Assembly (NCBI GenBank): GCA_025774805.1
Contig: JALGZR010000097.1
Span: 1 to 28,092, forward strand
Source of the DNA: a bacterium
Lineage (GTDB): Bacteria > ARS69
Direction of reading: 5' to 3'
DNA length: 28,092 nt
The notes under the pieces were generated by a model. The model had not been told where the DNA came from. It worked only from the letters and a program-made list of their open reading frames with translations, and made no database searches. Positions 22,821-28,092 of this stretch are shown here, in pieces; within the stretch, counting starts at the first letter, position 1, and every line of letters starts with the position of its first letter. Made by a program: the position numbers and the translations under genes.

Positions 22821-24368
22821 TCACGCCGCCGCGCGGTCGCGCGGATCCGATCCCGTCCGACGCCGGTTCCGCAGACGGTTCACGAAGTCCTGGAGCGATT
22901 TGTCCAGGCGCGATTCCTGCCGGCGGCGAAGCAGGTTCGCGAGAAGCCGGAACACCCGCCAGGGCCGGAAGAGGTACTCGAGGCCGTAGAAGAGGACGAA
23001 GCCCAGGATCCGGTAGCGGTTCAGCGCCCGAGGGGAGACGTCGTCCGAGTACGAGACGGCCTGGGCGAAGTCCTTGTAGGCGCCGAGCCCGAGGAAGAAG
23101 TCGTCCGAAAGCTCGGGGATCTTCCCCTGGCGGCGCAGGTCGCGGTAGATCTCCGACCCGGGGTAGGGTGAGAAGAGCGAGATGCTCATGTCGTGCACGC
23201 CGGCGAACGCCATGCGCGCGAGAAACCGGATCGTCGCTCGCAGCTCCTCGCGCGTCTCGTCGGGGAACCCCATGATGATGTTGAGCTTCACGTTGAGTCC
23301 GCTCCGCACCGCGCCCCGGATCGAGGCCTCCAGACGGTCGAGCTTCACCACCTTTTTGATGCGCTTGAGCACCGCCGGAGAGCCGCTCTCCGGGGCGTAG
23401 CTCATGTTCCGGCACCCCGAGGCGTAGAGCCGCCGGCTCACCTCCTCGTCGATCGCCTCCGACCGCGTACCGCTCGGAAGCTGCCACGTCACCCCGAGGC
23501 CCCGCTCGAGGATCATGCGCGTGAAGTCGAGGATCCACTCCCGCTTCACGATGGCGGTCAGATCGTAGAAGTCGAAGTTCGTCGCGTCGTACTCTCGGTG
23601 ATAGGACTCGATCTCGTCCAGCACGGCGGCCGGATCGCGGGGGTACCACCGGGTGGTCCACATCTCGGGATTCGAGCAGAACGTGCACTGATAGGGGCAT
23701 CCCCGGGTCGCGAGCATCGGCATGCTCCGCCCCCGGTGCACTCCGTAGCCGAGGCCGTGGTCGAGATAGGTACGGATCGGAACGAGATCCCAGGCGGGTG
23801 TCGGGATCTCGTCGACCTGGCGGATCCGCCCCCGGGGCTCCGTGAAGCGGAATCCGTCTCCGTTGCGGACGAGCATCCCCGCCACGGAGTCGAGCTTCTT
23901 TCCCCGATCGATCGCGTCGGCGATCTCCACGAGGGTCTCCTCGCCCTCGCCGAGAACACACGCGTCGATCTCGGGCGTGGTCTCCAGAGTGAACTCCCGG
24001 ACCGCGGTGACGTGCTCTCCCCCGGCGATGATCGGGATTCCCGGACGACGCCGTCGGACGAGACCGATGAGTCGCCGGATCTCCGGCCAGTCCTGCGAGA
24101 ACATGCAGCTCACGCCGATGAGATCCGTGTCCGCCTCGACCCGCTCCGCGATCTCCTCGCTGCGAAGACCGATCGCCAGGACCGTCTCCCCGAAGAGGGT
24201 GGTCACCTGAAAGGGGTTCTCCCCGATTCCGTCCACGATCTGCACGCGGTGGCCGGCGGCGCGGAGACTCGAGGCGAGGTAGGCGGGTCCGATCGGCGGC
24301 GTGATCGGACCGGAGTCCGACCACGTGGGCACGAGAAGGGGAGGCCGGAGGATCGTGATCTTCGCCAT
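22821..24368 (-). CDS. B12-binding domain radical SAM protein
   Basis: 515 residues. Residues 1-190 form a cobalamin-binding-like Rossmann domain ('PPIGPAYLASSLRAAGHRVQ', 'DLIGVSCMFSQDWPEI', 'IPIIAGGEHVTAVREF', 'DACVLGEGEETLVEI'), without an obvious DxHxxG motif. The radical SAM domain has the cluster motif 'CPYQCTFC' (C224, C228, C231), then 'FDFYDLTAIVKREWI', 'YAPESGSPAVLKRIKK' and 'IIMGFPDETREEL'. The C-terminal ~120 residues are basic, with an amphipathic 'LFYGLEYLFRPWRVFRLLAN' segment that suggests membrane association. Class B radical SAM enzymes methylate or rearrange unactivated carbons, often in lipids or antibiotics. It begins seven bases after the preceding radical SAM gene ends, so it is in one operon with it and the glycosyltransferases. 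The substrate is unknown; a membrane lipid is a reasonable guess. Confidence 0.9.
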   Translation of the reverse strand: MAKITILRPPLLVPTWSDSGPITPPIGPAYLASSLRAAGHRVQIVDGIGENPFQVTTLFGETVLAIGLRSEEIAERVEADTDLIGVSCMFSQDWPEIRRLIGLVRRRRPGIPIIAGGEHVTAVREFTLETTPEIDACVLGEGEETLVEIADAIDRGKKLDSVAGMLVRNGDGFRFTEPRGRIRQVDEIPTPAWDLVPIRTYLDHGLGYGVHRGRSMPMLATRGCPYQCTFCSNPEMWTTRWYPRDPAAVLDEIESYHREYDATNFDFYDLTAIVKREWILDFTRMILERGLGVTWQLPSGTRSEAIDEEVSRRLYASGCRNMSYAPESGSPAVLKRIKKVVKLDRLEASIRGAVRSGLNVKLNIIMGFPDETREELRATIRFLARMAFAGVHDMSISLFSPYPGSEIYRDLRRQGKIPELSDDFFLGLGAYKDFAQAVSYSDDVSPRALNRYRILGFVLFYGLEYLFRPWRVFRLLANLLRRRQESRLDKSLQDFVNRLRNRRRTGSDPRDRAAA

Positions 24369-24375
24369 GGCTTCG

Positions 24376-25467
24376 CTACGTTGTTTTCTCGATCGATCCC
24401 TCCCGTCCCCGGAGGGAACGGGGCGTGTTCCGGAGCCCGAGCAGGTTGCCGAAGATGCTCTGGTACGCCTCGCAGGGCGTCCAGCACTGCGGGCAGTCGT
24501 AGCGCCAGATCTCCTTCTGCAGCCGCCGCGTCCGGGGGAGATTCCAGATCGCGCGGAGATCGTAGTCGTGGTCGCGCAGGCTCGCGATCTTTGCGTCGTA
24601 CATCCCGCAGGGGTAGACGTTGCCCCAGGAGTCGACGAAGCAGGAGGATCGCAGGGCGTGGCACCTCATCGGGGTGATTCCGGTCCGCAGGTACGGCTCG
24701 ACGCGTCGCAGGTACCGATCCTCCAGCAGGTCGACCATCCCCCGGGGCAGACCACGCCGCGCCCGGTAGGCGGCGACCTCCTCGATCATCTCGTCGGTCC
24801 GGTCCCGGAGCCCGGCCACGTTCGCGTTGCCGTAGTAGTGCCCCGACTCGTGCACGATGTTGACGTGGAAGTCCCGCGGCGTCAGCCAGGGGCACTCCGC
24901 CTTCGCGGCCGCGAAGGCCCGGCCGTACTCACGCACGTTGAGGGAGGAGAGCGTCATGCCCAGAACCACGTCGACCCCCGGAATCGCGCGGAGCTGCCGG
25001 TAGGTCTCGATCTGGCGCTTCCATCCCCCCTTGATCCCCCGCACCTCGTCGTTGACCACCTCGTCCCCGTCGGTGCTGACGGTGATGATGAGCTTCTTCG
25101 GGCGCCGCTCCATGATGCGGCGGGTCCCCTCCACGACCTGTTTCGTCAGATATCCGTTCGTGGGAAAGTGGACGAGGAGGAGCGAGCGACAGTGATCGAG
25201 AGCGGCCTCGACGATGTCGGGGAAGTCTTTCCGCAACCAGGGCTCCCCGCCGGTGAAGTCGATCCAGTTGAACCGGTTCGACTTCTCGAAGAAGCGCCGG
25301 ATCTCCTCCAGAGAGAGCTCGTTCTTCGGCTTCCGTTCCCAGATGTTGCACGTCTTACAGCGGTAGTTGCACGCGTAGGTCGTCACGAACGTGAGCTTGT
25401 AGGGAAAGCCCACGCGCCCGAAGTTCGAGGCGAGAATGTTGCCGGCGAGGCCGAGATACGGTCGCAT
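24376..25467 (-). CDS. Radical SAM protein with SPASM-like C-terminal cluster region
   Basis: 363 residues. Cluster motif 'CNYRCKTC' (C33, C37, C40), then 'WIDFTGGEPWLRKDF' and 'KLIITVSTDGDEVVNDEVRG' in the radical SAM barrel. The C-terminal third has further cysteines: 'MRCHALRSSCFVDSWGNVYP', 'CGMYD' and 'CPQCWTPCEAYQSIFGNLL', a SPASM/twitch-type arrangement for auxiliary Fe-S clusters. GGGGAG eight bases before ATG supports the start. It lies 74 bp after the GT2 gene and seven bases before the B12 radical SAM gene. SPASM proteins modify peptides or alcohols, but no precursor peptide gene is seen here; neighbouring glycosyltransferases point to a lipid or sugar substrate instead. Confidence 0.9.
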   Translation of the reverse strand: MRPYLGLAGNILASNFGRVGFPYKLTFVTTYACNYRCKTCNIWERKPKNELSLEEIRRFFEKSNRFNWIDFTGGEPWLRKDFPDIVEAALDHCRSLLLVHFPTNGYLTKQVVEGTRRIMERRPKKLIITVSTDGDEVVNDEVRGIKGGWKRQIETYRQLRAIPGVDVVLGMTLSSLNVREYGRAFAAAKAECPWLTPRDFHVNIVHESGHYYGNANVAGLRDRTDEMIEEVAAYRARRGLPRGMVDLLEDRYLRRVEPYLRTGITPMRCHALRSSCFVDSWGNVYPCGMYDAKIASLRDHDYDLRAIWNLPRTRRLQKEIWRYDCPQCWTPCEAYQSIFGNLLGLRNTPRSLRGREGSIEKTT

Positions 25468-25541
25468 GGACGACGCTCCCCGGGAGAAGGGGCGATCGGC
25501 ACGGGAGTAGTCGGCCCGTTACTCCCCCGTCGATTCTGGCT

Positions 25542-26318
25542 TCAGAAGAAGAGATCTCTCAGGAAGCTGTAGATGTAGCGAAACCAGACCTTCTTGAGCT
25601 TGATCGTGGATTCACCCGTGATTCGAGCGTACTCGTGGGTGGGGACCTCGGTGACGACGTGGCCCTTCTTCAGGCACTTCATCGTCATTTCCTGCTCGAT
25701 CGTGGTGATGTTCTCCTTCAGCCTGAGGGAGAGTATAACATCCCGCCGAATCGCCCGGAATCCGTTCTGGCTGTCCGTCAGGTTCGCCTTCCAGCGCCAG
25801 TTGATCCCGATCAGGATGATGTCGCTGCCGACGAGGCGAAGCAGCTTCGGGATGTCGCCGTGGAGCTCGTCGCTTCCGCCCTTGCCGCGCGATCCGATGA
25901 CGAGATCGGCCTCCCCCCGCCGGATCGGCTCGACGAGCTTCGGGATGTCGTTCGGGTCGTGGGATCCGTCGGCGTCCATGAAGACCACGATCTCGTGCGT
26001 CGCCGCCCGGGCCCCGACCCGGATCCCGTCCCCTTTCCCCTTCCCGTTGTCGAGCACGACCTTCGCTCCGTACGTCTTGGCCACGTCGGCCGTCCCGTCC
26101 GTCGAGTGCCCATCGACGACCACGATCTCGTCACACAACGGAATCGTCTTCTCGAGAAGGCCCCCGAGGGTCGGGGCTTCGTTTCTCGCGGGGATGACGA
26201 CCGTCACGCGCACGTCCGGGGCGGTCACTGCCGCCTCGGGGCTCGCGCGCTCCGGTCCGCCGGCCTCCGCGGAGGGGAGGGGATCGGAGGAGGATCGTGA
26301 ATCGCGATCAGGCGGCAT
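25542..26318 (-). CDS. Family 2 glycosyltransferase, dolichol/polyprenol-phosphate sugar synthase type
   Basis: 258 residues from ATG 26318. A GTG at 26228 with a better GAGG upstream would remove the 30-residue low-complexity leader and is a good alternative start. GT-A motifs: 'VTVVIPARNEAPTLGGLLEK', 'EIVVVDGHSTDGTADVA', DxD in 'VVFMDADGSHDP', 'ADLVIGSRGKGG', 'LTDSQNGFRAIRRDV' and 'HEYARITGESTIKLKKVWFR'. This pattern fits DPM1-like enzymes that load a sugar from a nucleotide donor onto a polyprenyl phosphate at the cytoplasmic face. It has no C-terminal membrane helices. The GT-C gene directly upstream could use its lipid-linked product. The sugar is unknown. Confidence 0.9.
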   Translation of the reverse strand: MPPDRDSRSSSDPLPSAEAGGPERASPEAAVTAPDVRVTVVIPARNEAPTLGGLLEKTIPLCDEIVVVDGHSTDGTADVAKTYGAKVVLDNGKGKGDGIRVGARAATHEIVVFMDADGSHDPNDIPKLVEPIRRGEADLVIGSRGKGGSDELHGDIPKLLRLVGSDIILIGINWRWKANLTDSQNGFRAIRRDVILSLRLKENITTIEQEMTMKCLKKGHVVTEVPTHEYARITGESTIKLKKVWFRYIYSFLRDLFF

Positions 26319-26436
26319 GTTCGGCGCGTGGCCTCGAGGGGGTCATTGAGACGTTGAGAACCGGGGTCTTGGCCAGGATACCCGAGTGTCGGAACGGAAC
26401 CACCCATCCCAGGATCGACCCCGCTTCCGAACCACT

Positions 26437-27721
26437 TTAATACAGCCCTCCCGGTCGGGGAATCGTCTCGGGACCCGGCTCTTTCTCGGCCGGGACACCG
26501 CGCCCGATCCGGACCGCCAGCAGAGCGAGGACGAGTACGTGGACCGCGGCGACGGCGATCGAGATCCCGCGCTTCACCTCTTCGGACCACGGGGCCAGCA
26601 CCGGGAGGGGCGGCCCGTGCGCGGGACGGAGGTAGTAGTAGAAGTTCGAGTGCGGAAGCTCGAGGGCGTCCCACGGAGCGATCCGTACGAGGGGAAAGAC
26701 GAGATAGAGATTGGCGAACGCGGTGACCGTGACCACTCCGGCGAGAAGAAACCACTCCCGGCGATACGGGGCCAGCAGAATCAGCAGGGGAATCGAGACG
26801 AGGAGATAGCGTTCGGTCATCTCGGTCGGCAGGACAAAGAATGAATACGTCGTCCATGTCGCGGCCAGCAGGATCGAATGCCGGTCGTACGACCGGTGCA
26901 CGCGGTGAATCCCGAGCGCGAGCGCGGCCAGAAGGAGAGCCAACCCGACTCCCCGGCACGTGAGAGGCCCGAGCAACGACACCGCGTCGGATTGCCACCC
27001 GTCTCCCCACGAAGCGAGCCACCACAGGTTGTAGGCATTGAGCGAGAGAAAGGGAGAGACCCCGACGAAGCTCGTGAGGGTGCGGTACAGCCCGACGGAC
27101 CGTCGTGTACGCCACCAGGGGAGCGAGAACGGCCGCCTGAGGCTTCGTGAGCGCGGCGAGCGCCAGGCAGGCGATCGCCCGGGCGCTTCTCCCTCCCGCC
27201 AGCAGGACCACGGATCCCACCATCAGGAGCGATTGCACCGAGTCGATCTGGGTCACGATCGTCGAGTCGAGAATGACCGCGGGCGAGAAGAGGTATGCCG
27301 CGAACCCGGCCAGAGCGACCCGGCGACCCCAGAAGCGCGCGAGGCTCACGAAGAGGAGGATCCCCAGGCCGAGATCGGCGAGCACGGTGGGGACCCGCAG
27401 CAGCATGAGCAGGGTGATCGTTCGCGGATCGTATCCGGGAGAGAACCCCTCCCGGTAGATCTGCCCGACCGCCCAGAGCACGTAGAGATATCCGGGCGGA
27501 TACTGGCACTCCCGAGGAGGGGAACCGGTCGGGTCGTACCGGTCGTAGATCTTGGAGAAGCCCTCGACCGTGACGATCCGGCTCCACGTCTGGAAGACGA
27601 TGTCGTTGTCGGTGTTCGGGATCGGCAGAAGCAGGAGTCGCGGCACGAGCGCCAGGGCCAGGAGGATCCAGAATCCCTTCCCGGGGCGCGAGAGGAAGCG
27701 GACGGCACTCATCAGGACCAT
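26437..27721 (-). CDS. GT-C-type membrane glycosyltransferase (mannosyltransferase-like), frameshifted
   Basis: The gene reads in two frames. From ATG 27721 the first frame gives 'WILLALALVPRLLLLPIPNT', the acidic loop 'NTDNDIVFQTWSRIV' typical of GT-C enzymes, 'QYPPGYLYVLWAVGQIY' and 'FSPAVILDSTIVTQIDSVQS', as far as 'PLVAYTTVRR' near 27092. The frame then turns into Arg/Ser-rich junk while another frame continues as membrane protein ('LYRTLTSFVGVSPFLSLNAY', 'LALLLAALALGIHRVH', 'SFFVLPTEMTERYLLVSIPL') to the stop at 26437. One extra base near 27090-27105 explains this; the repaired protein is about 427 residues. It would transfer a sugar from a lipid-linked donor on the periplasmic side. It is followed after 118 bp by the GT2 gene. 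The break is either a disabling mutation or a sequencing error. Confidence 0.75.
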
Positions 27722-27766
27722 CCTACGCCGGGTGCCGGGAAGAGCAAGACGGTTTCTCGTACGGCA

Positions 27767-27794
27767 ATGGGCCCGGGGAGGTCCCCGGGCCCAT
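27767..27794. terminator. Strong perfect hairpin, likely terminator
   Basis: Arms ATGGGCCCGGGG and CCCCGGGCCCAT are perfect 12-bp complements around AGGT. The hairpin lies between the end of the edge gene (27848) and the start of the GT-C gene (27721), so it would end minus-strand transcription entering the operon. It has no T-run, so intrinsic termination may be incomplete. Confidence 0.55.
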
Positions 27795-27847
27795 CCTCTT
27801 CGGAGCGGAAACGAGACGGGGCGCCGCCGCCCCGGTTCGCCGTCGCC

Positions 27848-28092
27848 CTACCGGACGATCTGTACCTTTCGCGTGATGCTCCGCTCGCCGGCGCTCGCCC
27901 GCACGAAGTAGATCCCGGGTGCGGCCTTCCTCCCGGTCGCGTCGACGCCGTCCCAGGCGACGGAATGTGCCCCCGCCTCGTGCGGACCGTTCGCGAGCTC
28001 GCGGACCCGCGCCCCCCGCACGTCGTAGACCGTCACCGCGACCCGGGCCGCCACCGGAAGGGTGTAGACGAGCTCCGTCTCCCCGCGCGCGG
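27848..28092 (-). CDS. C-terminus of a secreted protein with FlgD/Por-type sorting domain (partial)
   Basis: The frame is open to the window edge, so the gene starts beyond it; the ATG at 28054 seen in frame is not credible as a start because the domain begins before it ('ETELVYTLPVAARVAVTVYD'). The visible 81 residues form the same C-terminal beta domain as in the two large exported proteins of the window: 'VYDVRGARVRELA', 'GAHSVAWDGVDATGRKAAPG', 'IYFVRASAGE' and 'ITRKVQIVR' at the end. The upstream functional domain is outside the window, so the activity is unknown. The protein is most likely exported or surface-attached. Confidence 0.75.
   Translation of the reverse strand, partial: ARGETELVYTLPVAARVAVTVYDVRGARVRELANGPHEAGAHSVAWDGVDATGRKAAPGIYFVRASAGERSITRKVQIVR

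Noticed and set aside
24369-25541. RiPP precursor peptide near the SPASM-like radical SAM gene
   Set aside because: The gaps are 7 and 74 bp and contain no small gene with a ribosome site.
1-28092. CRISPR arrays, tRNA or rRNA genes, complete IS elements
   Set aside because: No regularly spaced repeats, cloverleaf or rRNA signature, or transposase motif was seen on either strand.

Overview
The window is a high-GC bacterial chromosome segment with Shine-Dalgarno starts (several GTG/TTG) and tightly packed genes. Three separate proteins end in the same FlgD/Por-secretion-like beta domain (motifs 'VYDVTGR', 'GVYF', 'RKLVLVRD'). That domain, the GC content and the many exported enzymes suggest a member of the FCB superphylum, of the 'Candidatus Eisenbacteria'/Latescibacteria/Gemmatimonadota type. 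This placement is an inference; there is no rRNA or tRNA in the window to settle it.

Layout. (1) 1-5781: the end of a membrane-fused spermidine-synthase-like protein (+). A minus-strand pair follows: an NCS2-type permease carrying an apparent single-base frameshift, coupled to a sulfatase-like lipoprotein. Then come an exported, histidine-rich methyltransferase (+) and a small cysteine-rich exported protein (-). (2) 5887-13511, minus strand: a probable operon running from a TrmB-family regulator through a secreted subtilase (with a perfect 66-bp in-frame tandem duplication) and an ABC ATPase to a 1198-residue ABC-2 permease fused to an M1 metallopeptidase. A perfect 10-bp inverted repeat lies between the regulator and a divergent YcaQ/AlkX-type DNA glycosylase gene (13727-14950). 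(3) 14973-17403: a clearly lower-GC block with a TMTC-like membrane TPR glycosyltransferase. A 16-bp sequence is repeated on either side, and an ATPase gene remnant lies at the right edge; this looks like an acquired segment. (4) 17438-22741, plus strand: two large exported proteins with the same C-terminal domain. One is a subtilase-fold protein lacking the catalytic Asp and carrying a 7-8-bladed 'GWP' propeller; the other is a GH172/DUF2961 glycoside hydrolase-like protein. (5) 22821-27721, minus strand: a four-gene run of GT-C membrane glycosyltransferase (frameshifted), polyprenol-phosphate-type GT2, SPASM-like radical SAM protein and B12-binding radical SAM protein. It probably builds or modifies a surface lipid or glycan. 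(6) The right edge holds a strong hairpin and the C-terminus of another secreted protein with the sorting-type domain.

The most promising groups for something new are the regulator/secreted protease/ABC/M1-fusion cluster with its palindrome, the GT-C/GT2/double radical SAM operon, and the exported His-rich methyltransferase. No tRNA, rRNA, CRISPR array or intact transposase gene was found.
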